This document shows positions 52,257 to 62,505 of a DNA stretch of 64,000 nt, piece after piece. Within the stretch, counting starts at the first letter, position 1, and each line of letters opens with the position of its first letter. The position numbers and the translations under genes are program-made. The stretch lies in NCBI GenBank assembly GCA_038087015.1, contig JASBNA010000067.1, positions 1-64,000 on the forward strand, given 5' to 3'. This DNA comes from Cerrena zonata. Its lineage: Eukaryota > Basidiomycota > Agaricomycetes > Polyporales > Cerrenaceae. The notes beneath the pieces are model-generated. The model was not told where the DNA came from, ran no database searches, and saw only the letters and a program-made list of their open reading frames with translations.

Positions 52257-55200
52257 TGTAAATATATATCTGATGTAATTAATAAAAAAATAATTAGTTC
52301 GAAGTTTCTAATTATTGAATTATAAGAGAATAAATTATGGTAAATCCAGATGGATTATTTGACTTATTTATACCGGATAATTTAAAACAACAAGATCAAA
52401 GTTTACAAGTATCAAGGCTATTACGCCGCCACCAATGCATAGTAGACATGGCAGAAGGGAGACGTAATGGAAAACCCTACTACAAGACGCAGGATGATGG
52501 TTTGTGAATCAATTAGTGTAATATAAATCCATAGACGCAAATTCTGTGATAAAAAAAAAAAGAATGCAAAAATGCAACAAACACCAAAAAAGACTAATTG
52601 AGGAGCAGCAGCAAAAAACCAAAAAAAAAAAAAAAAAGACAGAATACATTGATACATACATTTTCAACAAGGCTAGAATTATCGCTAAACCAGTTATAGA
52701 AGCAGCGTAACATAAACAAGTTATGAAACTTATCATCCGGATGACTACGGCATTGTAACAAAATAACTGTGGTAGTAGGCCAACAATTGAAAATATAAAA
52801 GACGAATTGTTACTTGGACGAGGGTTGCCTAACCTACCGAGTTGAAAAATGTAAAAAGTACTAGATACAGCCAAAAAACAAAGTCCATGCTAACGAAAAC
52901 GTTTCTATAGACAAAGCAAGCTATCGAGATGTTGCTAAGCAGTCAAGCTGGGTAACCATGTGCTTGAAATGTAGATCTCGAAATCAAAAGCTGAAGTTTT
53001 TCTAGAAAAGCTTAAATTAAAAGGGAGGTTGTTTGAGTGGTTATTGATTATGAACATATACTACGAACAAAAGAAACTTGTAGCTTGAAAGCTTAACACT
53101 GGAAATTCAAGTTACGAAAGCCGAGTGACAAAGAAGGTTACTGTCATATCTTCAGTAGTCGTGTAAGATTCTTTGATTATAAGGAACCTCACACAAACGA
53201 AGCGTTTTGCCAGTATGCAAAGTGACTTAAGCCATAGGCTCATCAAAAAGTGGTTCATGCTGATATTCATCAGGTACATGAAGTTAAGGCTATTAGCCCG
53301 ATAACATACGTTTGGAGAATACAATAAATACAATAACCCATAGACATTTGGAGGTTCTATTCGATAAAGCACGTAATTTGATAACAATAACTATCACCTA
53401 AGTCGGGAAAGACTGGGAGTCACAGAAAGAATATTCCAAACTGGAAGATTTAGCCAATTGAGTGACTCTTCTGGTTACAGCCTTTCACAGGGGATACCAA
53501 AGCTTTCATGGTCCAAACGCGAAGTGTTGGGTTTTGTGAAACCAGTTGAAAATCAAGGGTCAGTAAATAACATACACCAGCAATCTGTTTTGATAGAAAT
53601 CAGTGTTTGCTTTTCAATGTAGGTATTCCAAGTCGGATTGTCAAAATTTTGGGGCTGCTAAATCGAAAGATTTGCAGTCTAATTCGAGAGAAGCAAAAAT
53701 TGGGATCGCTGCGGAATCGCAACCTCCTTCTCGCCCCGATTTGCTCATCCTCACAGACACACCAACAACAATCGAGCCTGACTACTACTGAAGGCCTGTA
53801 GATTATCATTATTTCAAGAGAGAGGATGATTTGTAAGGGAATATCGTGCACGCCAAACAGTTTTGGGCGAAATCTCAGAAGGTGTAGAAAAAAAAAAAAA
53901 AGAAAAGAAAAAACTGAAATAGAGCCTTTGAAGGTTTAGTTAGGGGCTCTTACTGCCTATTCAGAATTCAATTCTGGTTCCTCTCGCTATCGTTTCGCCT
54001 TCTCATTTAGATTCAGATCTATTGTGCCACTCAATAGCGAAATGAGGTTATGAATCCGGGCTTAACAATGATACTGTAAAGAGAGACAATGTTTTTCACT
54101 CTTTCATTTGGGTCAACTGAAACCTCCTTCCTAAGTGCTGAAATAGATCACTATATTTTCTGCCCTTAGAAGCACTTTTTGAACGTGGATAGGCCACTTG
54201 ATTTTGTGATAACCCGTTTCGATTGTACAAATAATGCCCCGATTGGGGACACTGCAGGGCCAAACAAAAAAGGCAAAATAAGAGGTCTCTAATCTCAAAG
54301 ACAAGTCCAAGATTTGAAAACAAATCCGAGAAAGTCCCCAATGGTTCCTTCTTTTACGAAGTATAGGCAAATAAAAGAATTTCACCTTCAGTTCGTCGAA
54401 TTGATTTACTTCTGAGATCCTGGATCGCAGAATTAAGACTATAGCCACGGCTCTGTGGCATTCACATCCTTTCCAATCACTGATAATATGCTTAAAAGAT
54501 TCTTGACAGACTTGGAGGCTTGAAAAATTACTTGACCCAGCAGATTTGCACAGCAAAAATTGTTCATGACGTTTTGGATGCTTTGTTGATGATAAAATTT
54601 ATCTTCCGTAAGGGGTATAGTAATGACCCTAGATCCAGGGATCTTCCAGCCTCTTGTTGTTTTTACTTTGGTTGCGGAGGGGACTACAACCAAACCATAG
54701 AGCAACGGTTAAACGTCTATTTTAGCCCTCAGCGCGTCCTGTACGGTATGGGGATTCTTGCATTATCTGGAATACCGAATCACCGAGAAATGTTTTTCTT
54801 TTCACATATCATTATGAAGGACACGCTGGGTTCATTTTTAGCTCTAACATCTTTGTTATCTACCCATGAATCTAATGAGACAGACTTTCAAATAATCACC
54901 AAAAGTTCATACATTTCAGTTCTTTGTTTCCACTAGGGCATAGAGCCGGTGTATTGAACCAGAGCTGAAGAAGCCACCTCTTCATTATTACCAGTCAATG
55001 CCATTGTGTGAAAGGACCAGACTTTGAATACCGCATGCCCACCGTTGGGCTTTCTGAAAAGATACGGAATGTAAAACTTAAGGAATGAGCCAGGACACAG
55101 GATAATTTAACTCGATCCAAAGCCTAGATACTCTGGCAAGTTAAATTTGGGCCTGGAAATTCAAAAGTTTCCTCGTGGTTCTCATACGAATTCGGTTCGA

Positions 55201-55465
55201 TCAAACAAGAAATTATCGATTTTACTACCATTTATTTCATGAGAAAAGAGTATTGCTACATGTATGGAATCATCTTAGATATGAAAATTAAATGATACTT
55301 ATGGTGGGCTTTCAGTAGGGCACAAATGTGATTTTTTGCAGACAATCGACGCAAGCACTGTTTTGGAAGGCTGGGTTTACGCTGTTAGCCAGAAAACGTG
55401 ATTCGGGAAGAGAGCAAGAAAGTGATTTGATCAACAACTAGTTATATACATATAGAGTTGGGTCA
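52257..55465. other. 3.2-kb region with no credible coding sequence
   Basis: This is the longest gap in the window. Base composition from about 53400 to 55200 looks more even than elsewhere (fewer A/T runs). The open frames (for example 52509-52874 minus, 54520-54936 plus, 54131-54556 minus) overlap one another and have atypical codon use and no domain. I found no tRNA, 5S, U1/U2/U4/U5/U6 or SRP signature by eye. A hairpin GCCCA-CCGT-TGGGC lies near 55038-55051. Candidates are a fast-evolving long RNA, a decayed gene, or a regional centromere. Confidence 0.5.
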
Positions 55466-56113
55466 TTATATTACACGATCATAATACTCGTGTTCGACAT
55501 AACCTCCTCTCATTGAATCCCGAACATTTCTTGTAAATTGAGTCTTGTTTTTCACTAATACATTAGCAGCCTCTTTATTCAAAGGATCATTTGGATTTGG
55601 CTCTAAAAACAAAAAGTTGAGCCCAATGAATACCGAGTTCAAGTTCAAAACTGGAGACCAGTCCTCTCTCAAAATGTTAAGACAAACGTTACCGTCTAAA
55701 TCAATATTTGGATGATAAATTTTATTGGAGCATTTGATTTTGGGGGGCTCTATGGGGAAATTGTTGTTGATTTCAATTTTAAACTCAAATATACCCGACT
55801 TATAGTACCCCTGTTGAGGATTGATGGTCAATTTGAAATGAAACAAGTCTGATGGTTCAGGAAATATCACCTTGATGCTAGGTGGTAATTCTAATGCAGT
55901 TATGTCTTTTTGGAGTCTGAGCTGAGCAGCACTGACTTTTTGTTTTTCAGTACTTACCTCTCCATTTGTGCTGTCTGATGTATTCCCTGAAGATTCGGCA
56001 GCAGCAGCAGCAGCAGCTTCCTCTTGTCTCTTCTTTTGTAATTGACGAATTTTCAACTAGACAACTCGGTTAGTCATGTTCCAACATCACAGAATCACAT
56101 ATAAACGTACCAT
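55466..56113 (-). CDS. UBC12: NEDD8/Rub1-conjugating E2 enzyme Ubc12, spliced
   Basis: Ubc12 carries Rub1/NEDD8 to cullins. Exon 2 is 56056-55466 and exon 1 is just the ATG at 56113-56111, giving 197 aa. Without splicing the frame begins at TTG directly after a TAG, so the start needs the intron; joined, the product reads M-LKIRQLQKK, which matches the N-terminus of yeast Ubc12 that docks on the E1. A poly-Ala run follows at about 14-20. The UBC fold has FPIEPPKIKCSNKIYHPNI and the active-site Cys in GNVCLNILREDW (C126), which distinguishes Ubc12 from ubiquitin E2s. The C-terminus is GGYVEHEYYDRVI. Confidence 0.93.
56057..56110 (-). other. 54-nt spliceosomal intron of UBC12
   Basis: On the minus strand it starts GTACGT, has the branch site GACTAAC (56075-56069) and ends CTAG, nine... 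bases later in consensus yeast order. Reading through would hit TGA after eight codons. Its place right after the ATG matches the intron known in S. cerevisiae UBC12. Confidence 0.88.
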
Positions 56114-56302
56114 CTTATAAGAGCGAAACAACTACTCTGATTATACCTTTCTGATCAAAAGCTTTCTGATCAAAAGATTAGCCTGAGTTATGATATTACG
56201 TGAGTCTATTCACAAGAGGATCGCATTTTTTTTTTTTTCTTTTTTGATCCTTAAAGCAAGAGGTATGCGCACACCTTTCACTTTAATTGCAAAATACATT
56301 TG

Positions 56303-57439
56303 TTAGCACAAGTCCTTCAAGTGTTTTGAAAACGTCTCTTTTGTAAGAAGAAGGCTTGGGTCTGGGCAGCCAGAGTCCTTGAGCCTGGCGATTTGCAAGT
56401 CGATGGTTTTCTGATACTCTCTTACCTTTCCAATTACATGTTGTTTCTTTGAATCGGACATAGACATGCTTAATAAGGGATTCATGAGAGACTTGAATGG
56501 GGTTACGACAGCACATTCAATTCTGATAAGCCACGAGATTTGCTCGTCAATTAAGACTAGAAGCAGATGGATATCATCAGGCTGTCTTGGTTCCCAACGG
56601 AGATCCCGCTGTGTAATTACGGATACCTCTTCTTGTAAGTAGGTGTAAGCATTAACATCTTCTACTCCACCATGTACTCTTATATAGGTTTCGAAAGAAG
56701 ACCATAGAGAGAAATCTGAGAGCTTGCTATGTGCTTCCTCTATTAGAAGACCGAGTATTCTGTTCTGTATATCTTGTAGGATGTGGACTTGGCCCGACAA
56801 TATGTAATTGTACCTAATGAGCCATTTCAAAAACGAAGATGCGTAGTAATTAGCAAAATGTAACTCAATTGATTTAAAGGTTCTATCAACTAACATCTTA
56901 TACTGAGTCTGGGTATTGGTCAAATCACTGAAGATAAGTCTTAATGCAATTTTTTTGATCAAAAACCATATCGAAGAACTTTTATTTATTCTTTTCAATT
57001 TACTATTGACCAAACAAGTAAGGAATCTTAGTTCCAGCTCTAGAATAGGAACCTGTCTTCTTTCCTCGAGCTCTGTTAGGCACAATTCGTGTAGCCTCAC
57101 GATAGTGTGGTTTTCATTGGTGGTAACCAAGTAACCTAAAGTAGCGAAATAAATATCGTAGAGCTCACTGGTCAGAAGGTCTTTTAACTTTTCTTCCGAG
57201 TGAAGTCTGTTTGGGAGTATTACGTGATGCCAGTAAGTATGGGCTTCAATGAATATCTGAAGGTATGTCTTCTTTGTCATCCCTATGTCCAACGTATCCA
57301 GGCTTGACGTGTGAACTATAAATGGGCCACTGTTTTCATATTCTTCGATTGAAGGAATTATTTGCACGATTTTGAATTGAACCTCATTCTGCCTTTCAAC
57401 TAGCAAGTCATAAAGGCTCCTGCAAAGCTTTAGTTCCAT
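56303..57439 (-). CDS. ECM9: Ecm9-like protein with prenyltransferase-alpha-type repeats
   Basis: The 378-aa length equals S. cerevisiae Ecm9 (377 aa, as I recall). Weak prenyltransferase alpha-subunit repeats are visible: EAHTYWHHVILPN, LELRFLTCLVNSKLKRINKSSSIWFLIKK and HFANYYASSFLKWLIRYN (the xYYAxxxxxWL pattern). This is the PTAR1/Ecm9 group of unknown biochemical role. No catalytic function can be assigned. The start ATG (57439-57437) overlaps, on the palindrome CATG, an ATG on the other strand. It diverges from PRP46. The assignment rests on length and repeat pattern and is tentative. The frame is intact. Confidence 0.55.
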   Translation of the reverse strand: MELKLCRSLYDLLVERQNEVQFKIVQIIPSIEEYENSGPFIVHTSSLDTLDIGMTKKTYLQIFIEAHTYWHHVILPNRLHSEEKLKDLLTSELYDIYFATLGYLVTTNENHTIVRLHELCLTELEERRQVPILELELRFLTCLVNSKLKRINKSSSIWFLIKKIALRLIFSDLTNTQTQYKMLVDRTFKSIELHFANYYASSFLKWLIRYNYILSGQVHILQDIQNRILGLLIEEAHSKLSDFSLWSSFETYIRVHGGVEDVNAYTYLQEEVSVITQRDLRWEPRQPDDIHLLLVLIDEQISWLIRIECAVVTPFKSLMNPLLSMSMSDSKKQHVIGKVREYQKTIDLQIARLKDSGCPDPSLLLTKETFSKHLKDLC

Positions 57440-57554
57440 GCTGTACTTGTGCTATTTGAAGCGAGAGCTGGTTTATTTTAAAGATTCTGAAAGAACTTCA
57501 TCTTTGATATCGCGGAGGAAAAGAAAAAAAAAAAAAACAGTAATTGAAGTACTG

Positions 57555-58820
57555 ATGCCATCAATCTGGAGCTTGGATAAGAAAGCAAATACAGTCATGA
57601 CTTCTTATAAAGACTTGTTCAAGCTTACAGACGATCCCTTGATACCGCCTAATGATACTCTTAATGAAGCAGTGTACAAGAATTCAAAGATTGACTACAT
57701 ATTCCGGGGTACTACGTCATCCAATCTTGATGAAGATGTGGATATGGAAGTAAAGAACTCAAACTCGATAATACCAGCAATCCCAGATAATTCGTCCAAA
57801 GAGACATTTAAACCTTCCCAAGGCTCATCTATTGTCAAATATGATCAAGACAAACACGAAACCCCACGTCCATCTGAAAACTCTAAATGGAAATTACTTC
57901 GAGTGATAGCTGGAGCACATCAGGGCTGGATAAGAAGTGTTATACCAGATCCGGTTACAAATGAATGGTTTGCGACAGGCTCATCTGACTCAACAATAAA
58001 AGTGTGGGACTTGGCTAGTCTGAAACTAAAAGCCACCATAACAGGACATATAATGGGTGTAAGAGCATTGGCGGTATCATCTCGATATCCTTACCTTTTC
58101 TCGGGTTCCGAGGATAAAACAGTTAGATGTTGGGATTTAGAAAGAACAAACCATCCTTCAGGATGCCAAATCAGGAATTATCATGGCCATGTCGGTGGAA
58201 TTTACGCAATGGCTTTACATCCAGAGTTAGATTTACTTTTCACTGGGGGGCGTGATCAAGTAATTAGAGTATGGGATATACGATCAAGAACTCAAGTTAT
58301 GGTCTTAACCGGGCACAGCAGTGATATAAGCAGTATTGTTAGTCAAGGAGGAGATCCTCAAATAATTTCTAGTTCGATGGATTCAACAATTAGGTTATGG
58401 GATATACGAAAACAATCAACAGCATTAGCATTGACCCATCATTCCAAAAGTATAAGGCTGATGGTTTTGCACCCTGAAGAGATGACCTTTTGTTCAGGAG
58501 ACTCTTCTGGTAGTATAAAAGAATGGCTCTTGCCAGGCGGTGAGCTTCTTAACGACTACGGTTCTAAAACTTCTGAAAGTAATATAATCAATTCATTGGC
58601 TATTGAGCCAACAACAAACACACTTTTCTCGGGATATGATGATGGTAAGATGGAATTTTATGACTATGTCAGTGGTAAGCTACTTCAGTCAGATCACTCC
58701 ACTCCTGTACCAGGAGCCGACAACTCTGCCATATACGCCTCTACCTTTGACATGTCTGGTCTTAGATTGATATGCGGTGAAGGCGATAAAAGTGTTAAAA
58801 TTTGGGGTCAGGACCTATAA
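57555..58820 (+). CDS. PRP46: Spliceosomal WD40 protein Prp46 (PLRG1), NTC component
   Basis: Prp46 is part of the Prp19/NTC complex needed for splicing. Seven WD repeats begin at GAHQGWIRSVIPDPVTNEWFATGSSDSTIKVWD and end with LRLICGEGDKSVKIWGQD. The first-repeat text IAGAHQGWIRSV and the last-repeat TFDMSGLRLICGEGDKSVKIW are specific for the PLRG1/Prp46 group. The frame is open from ATG 57438, but that codon overlaps the ECM9 start and encodes an atypical Lys/Arg-rich lead. I prefer ATG 57555 (MPSIWSLDKK), giving 421 aa; 57597 (MTSYKDLFKLT) is also possible. Confidence 0.9.
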   Translation: MPSIWSLDKKANTVMTSYKDLFKLTDDPLIPPNDTLNEAVYKNSKIDYIFRGTTSSNLDEDVDMEVKNSNSIIPAIPDNSSKETFKPSQGSSIVKYDQDKHETPRPSENSKWKLLRVIAGAHQGWIRSVIPDPVTNEWFATGSSDSTIKVWDLASLKLKATITGHIMGVRALAVSSRYPYLFSGSEDKTVRCWDLERTNHPSGCQIRNYHGHVGGIYAMALHPELDLLFTGGRDQVIRVWDIRSRTQVMVLTGHSSDISSIVSQGGDPQIISSSMDSTIRLWDIRKQSTALALTHHSKSIRLMVLHPEEMTFCSGDSSGSIKEWLLPGGELLNDYGSKTSESNIINSLAIEPTTNTLFSGYDDGKMEFYDYVSGKLLQSDHSTPVPGADNSAIYASTFDMSGLRLICGEGDKSVKIWGQDL

Positions 58821-58953
58821 ATATTATTCTTATTTATTCATCCAGAATGTTTTGTATTATAGACAATAGTGTACAATTATAAAAAAAATATGTAGGATAG
58901 ATAATTACAAAAATCGTTAACTTCATTATAGAATAAATCATGAGACGGGAACT

Positions 58954-60489
58954 TTACCAACCAAAACGTAATTGGTTAGCAGTGAACAACGGTGGAGTCC
59001 AACTCAATTTACGTGGGTCTAGTTCATGTTTCTTTTTCTCTTTCACTTTCTTGACTAATTTGTCGTACAACATCATTATTTGATCAGTAATGACAATGAT
59101 ATGCTGGCCCTTATAATATCTTAATATCTGTAGGGTTGATAATGTGTGCAAAATATCAGTAGTTGTCATGCATGTAAGACTTGATATTTCTTCAATGGTG
59201 ATTTCTCCATTTGACCCAGATCTACCGCTTGCTGGAGGTGTCAGCTCTTTAGAATCATCCAATGGTTGAGGGTTATTTTTCTTATAAAGTGATGGATTAT
59301 TTCTTTCGACTAGTAGTTTAACCAAGGTGTCAGTCCAAAAAGCTCTGTAAGACAACAACCCCAAATCCGATAATGGCTTCTCTGGGGAACCAACTTTATT
59401 TTCAACATTGGATAACATATATGAGAATTGGATTAACAATTTACCGTAACCCATCTTTTGGTAACATGGAAGAGTCAAGATACACGCCACATTATAACCA
59501 TCTGCACTTTCCTTTTCTTTCGAGAAATAACCAACGACATGATGACCCTGATCCGATTTTCTAGTCATGATATAGAATAAAAATGGATCTACATCATAAT
59601 ATAAAGTTTTATGATCCAAAAATAATTTTGAAAGTAAACATAAATTACGACACCACGTTCTTTGTTTTCTTCCATCAATTTCCCAAAAACTGACTTTATC
59701 ATCTCTATAAATCTCATTTCCTGGTGGGTGTTTCATGGAGCATTTGGTCCTAAACCTTTCAAACTGTTTACGAGATCCATAATAAGACAAGGTGAAGTCG
59801 CAAATGTAAATCTCATCTTCTTCTGTAAGCTCAATAGGATAAGGAGAGAAATACCAAGGTTCAATTATATGTTCACCTAGTATAATAGTTGATAAGTTTC
59901 TCACTCTTGCAACTTCAGAATGATTTTGAGTCATAGAACCACCAGTTCTCAACTTCTTGATCTCTTCTTCTCTACTTACTTCTTCACCAGGTCTCTTTAA
60001 ACCTTGGACATTTAAATTATCCAAATCCATCTCATCTTCATTTTTGGTGAACGGGGATTCTGATCCTTTTTCATCGGGTTGTGGGGTATTTGTTCCAGAC
60101 TTTTGATTCTTAGCATTCTTCGATTTAGATTTCGATTTTTTCAGTGCCTTCAGTTTATCCTTTTTCTCATCTTTCTTTTCAATTTTTACTTCAGGAACAA
60201 TTATTGCCCTCTTATAATCAATACGATCAAGCCCGATCCATTCGTCCAATCTTTTATTAAACTCTTGATAATGAACGTAGAAAATCCTTTTTCCTCTTTT
60301 AACGTGCTGTTGTAAGATTTCTGCTAGTCTGAACTCACCATCTTTAGATACATAAACTTTACAACCAGGAACTATATCATCGGCTGTGAATTTATCATCA
60401 TTTGACTTTTCCAGCCCGTCGGTAATGGTGATCGCAGTGTCCGGGCTTGGGGATAACGCTTTGTTGTTCTCTTCCTCTTCAACTGGCAT
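58954..60489 (-). CDS. ESA1: MYST histone acetyltransferase Esa1 (NuA4 catalytic subunit)
   Basis: Esa1 acetylates histones H4 and H2A in NuA4 and is essential in yeast. The 511-aa protein has a tudor/chromo-barrel domain (about 35-98: VPGCKVYVSKDGEFRLAEIL, RIFYVHYQEFNKRLDEWI), a Lys-rich linker and the MYST domain from about 195. The zinc-finger region reads YICDFTLSYYGSRKQFERFRTKC, with the degenerate form known for Esa1. The acetyl-CoA loop is QKMGYGKLL (344-352). Catalytic C336 is in NVACILTLP and E370 in SPEKPLSDLGLLSYR. The end LSWTPPLFTANQLRFGW is Esa1-typical. A Rap1-type site lies upstream. Start ATG 60489. Confidence 0.96.
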   Translation of the reverse strand: MPVEEEENNKALSPSPDTAITITDGLEKSNDDKFTADDIVPGCKVYVSKDGEFRLAEILQQHVKRGKRIFYVHYQEFNKRLDEWIGLDRIDYKRAIIVPEVKIEKKDEKKDKLKALKKSKSKSKNAKNQKSGTNTPQPDEKGSESPFTKNEDEMDLDNLNVQGLKRPGEEVSREEEIKKLRTGGSMTQNHSEVARVRNLSTIILGEHIIEPWYFSPYPIELTEEDEIYICDFTLSYYGSRKQFERFRTKCSMKHPPGNEIYRDDKVSFWEIDGRKQRTWCRNLCLLSKLFLDHKTLYYDVDPFLFYIMTRKSDQGHHVVGYFSKEKESADGYNVACILTLPCYQKMGYGKLLIQFSYMLSNVENKVGSPEKPLSDLGLLSYRAFWTDTLVKLLVERNNPSLYKKNNPQPLDDSKELTPPASGRSGSNGEITIEEISSLTCMTTTDILHTLSTLQILRYYKGQHIIVITDQIMMLYDKLVKKVKEKKKHELDPRKLSWTPPLFTANQLRFGW

Positions 60490-60624
60490 TTCTTTGATGG
60501 ATTATCTATCCAAAACAGTGGATATCAGTCTTATCGAAATTGTGTTTCACTTCAAAGGAGAGTTTGTTTATCATCGAAAAAAAAAAATCGAACAAAAAAA
60601 AAAAAAAATCTACAAAAAAAAAAA

Positions 60625-60637
60625 GCTGTACGGGTGT
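60625..60637 (-). promoter_or_regulatory. Rap1-type site upstream of ESA1
   Basis: The minus strand reads ACACCCGTACAGC, 12 of 13 positions of ACAYCCRTACAYY, about 136 bp upstream of the ESA1 ATG and between A-tracts. Confidence 0.55.
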
Positions 60638-60663
60638 GTTGTTCCTATATTCGATAATCATAA

Positions 60664-61923
60664 TCAGTCCTTTCTTCTCCATTCCATTACTGTTTCGAAG
60701 TCAGCTGGATCCTCTACCAAATGGTTGACACCTAAGTAGCCAACGTTGTAGTTTTCAAAGTCAATTATGAAGTGTAATAGTTTTAACCTCAACTCGTCGA
60801 AATACTTGTTCATCTCTGCGGTTTTAGCGGTTTCTTCAGCTAATTCTTCGTATCGTTTGGTTTCACTTTCGATATCCAAAATGATATTTCTTTCGAGAGC
60901 TGCAAGAACCAATTCCTGGTTTGATAAGTTCCAGATGTTACCCGAAGCCTTACCATTTAAACCACTCAAATAGTAGTTATCAACTTTTAAGTAACAGTAA
61001 TAATCCTGTAAACGACGACGCAATACTGGTTCTGGGTATATCGAAATCGGAACGTATTTACTTACTAGACGCAAAGCCTGGCATATCAATCTCACGTCTT
61101 TCAATGGGAGATTGTAAGCGTTTTTCAAAGCTAAGTCTTGCAATGAATGCTGGGTGTTTTCTTCTAATCTCGAATCACGGAGTTGTATAGTGGCTTTAGG
61201 TGACCATACGCGAGGGATCAAAGAAGGTAAAACGCACGTCAGGGGAGTGATTTCCGGTATCCAATAGCAAAGAATAGGCGTAACCTCTGCAAATATCATA
61301 ATAATCACTGCAAAAGCTGGAAGCTTGATAAAATCAATGGACGTTCTTTTCAACAATTGGTAGTCCCTTCTGGTAATATTGAACATATGCTCATCTACTA
61401 TGCGTTCTGGCTGACCGTTCTTGACCACTGTCTGGCTCCCGTCCTTCACGGTTTCATTTTCAACTTTGCTAATATAAAGCGCCTGGGCCATATCTGAAGT
61501 GAGTTTGGCAAAACTAGGGATTCGTATATCGGCATCTTCGCCCTTTGTATTCAAATGACCAGTCAACTTATAATCGCTTTTCTTAATCCTATTCATGGCT
61601 GACTTGTTCTTCCACACATTTACCACCCCATTCTTATAGAAAGAAAGTAGAGATTTTGCGTATGCTGTCAGCTGTTTTACGCTTAATGCAAAGCCTTTCT
61701 TGTCAGGGTTGGCCATCGCCACCTCCCTATGGATCACAGTCTTTGGTTTAATGTCCACTGGTAGAGTGGTGGGTGAATTGACCGTTATTTGATCCACATT
61801 CTTTGATTTATGCCATAATGCTGACAAAAGTTGAGAAGAGTTCACCTGGCTTTCGAAGATAGACTTCGATTGCGGGAGAAGGAAAAACCCATTTTTGGCG
61901 TTCTTAGTGAAAAGCGAACCCAT
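60664..61923 (-). CDS. LETM1-type mitochondrial inner-membrane protein
   Basis: The 419-aa protein starts with a basic, acid-free stretch (MGSLFTKNAKNGFFLLPQSK), a plausible presequence. One hydrophobic segment spans about 200-223 (LPAFAVIIMIFAEVTPILCYWIP), preceded by the LETM1-like RRDYQLLKRTSIDFIKLP. After the TM comes a ribosome-binding-like domain: LICQALRLVSKYVPISIYPEPVLRRRLQDYYCYLKVDN and LSNQELVLAALERNIILDI. LETM1 proteins (yeast Mdm38, Ylh47) affect K+/H+ exchange and membrane insertion of mitochondrially encoded proteins. This one is shorter and diverged, so I do not assign Mdm38 or Ylh47. Start ATG 61923. The frame is intact. Confidence 0.72.
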   Translation of the reverse strand: MGSLFTKNAKNGFFLLPQSKSIFESQVNSSQLLSALWHKSKNVDQITVNSPTTLPVDIKPKTVIHREVAMANPDKKGFALSVKQLTAYAKSLLSFYKNGVVNVWKNKSAMNRIKKSDYKLTGHLNTKGEDADIRIPSFAKLTSDMAQALYISKVENETVKDGSQTVVKNGQPERIVDEHMFNITRRDYQLLKRTSIDFIKLPAFAVIIMIFAEVTPILCYWIPEITPLTCVLPSLIPRVWSPKATIQLRDSRLEENTQHSLQDLALKNAYNLPLKDVRLICQALRLVSKYVPISIYPEPVLRRRLQDYYCYLKVDNYYLSGLNGKASGNIWNLSNQELVLAALERNIILDIESETKRYEELAEETAKTAEMNKYFDELRLKLLHFIIDFENYNVGYLGVNHLVEDPADFETVMEWRRKD

Positions 61924-62505
61924 CTATAGCTCTGGATACGGCTTGAGGACTGTTATTTGCAAGTGACTTCTGTTTCAAACAAAGGAAACGTCTTTAGTGT
62001 GAAAATTGAGATGTTTTGCCTTTTTTTTTTTCACTTTTAGCTTGCAAAACTTAGTACACTACCAAATGCAATTACAAGTAGCACACCTATTGCCAGAGCG
62101 TAAGTTACTTGTATACGGTGCAATTGCTTGTTTACAAGTGTCTGAAAGTGCTTCTTTCAGGTAGAGAATTGTTTTGGGGGGTAAAGAATTTTCAGCTTTG
62201 GAAGCCAATACCCGGTGAAAGCAGAATGGGTTTTCATGGTCTACTGTCAAATGGTTTCAACCGAATTGAATACGTTTCCAGAAGCTTGAATTGTGCCTGT
62301 TCTGCCAGAATTCCCTTATAACGTATTTCAATCGAATGTTGCAAAACTTTAATGGTTGCAGAAGCTTCTCTAACTGTGAGAAATTTTCTGACGAGCAGCG
62401 TGGAAAAACCAACCAATACAACTTATACTTAATGGCAAATCCAGAAGAAACACCATTAACAGCTAGTAACTGAGTGAAAATATAGCAATTGATAGACACT
62501 GAACC
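61924..62505. promoter_or_regulatory. Divergent promoter LETM1-type gene / RRD2
   Basis: This gap contains a T10 tract (62021-62030) and GTTTCAA/TTGAA words around 62260-62300. The open frames are overlapping shadows. No gene is seen. Confidence 0.4.

Noticed and set aside
52509..52874. Hydrophobic 121-aa minus-strand ORF
   Set aside because: It starts at TTG, uses atypical codons for this genome, and its hydrophobicity comes from poly-T runs.
54520..54936. 138-aa plus-strand ORF in the 3.2-kb gap
   Set aside because: It overlaps several equal-length opposite-strand frames and shows no domain or codon bias.
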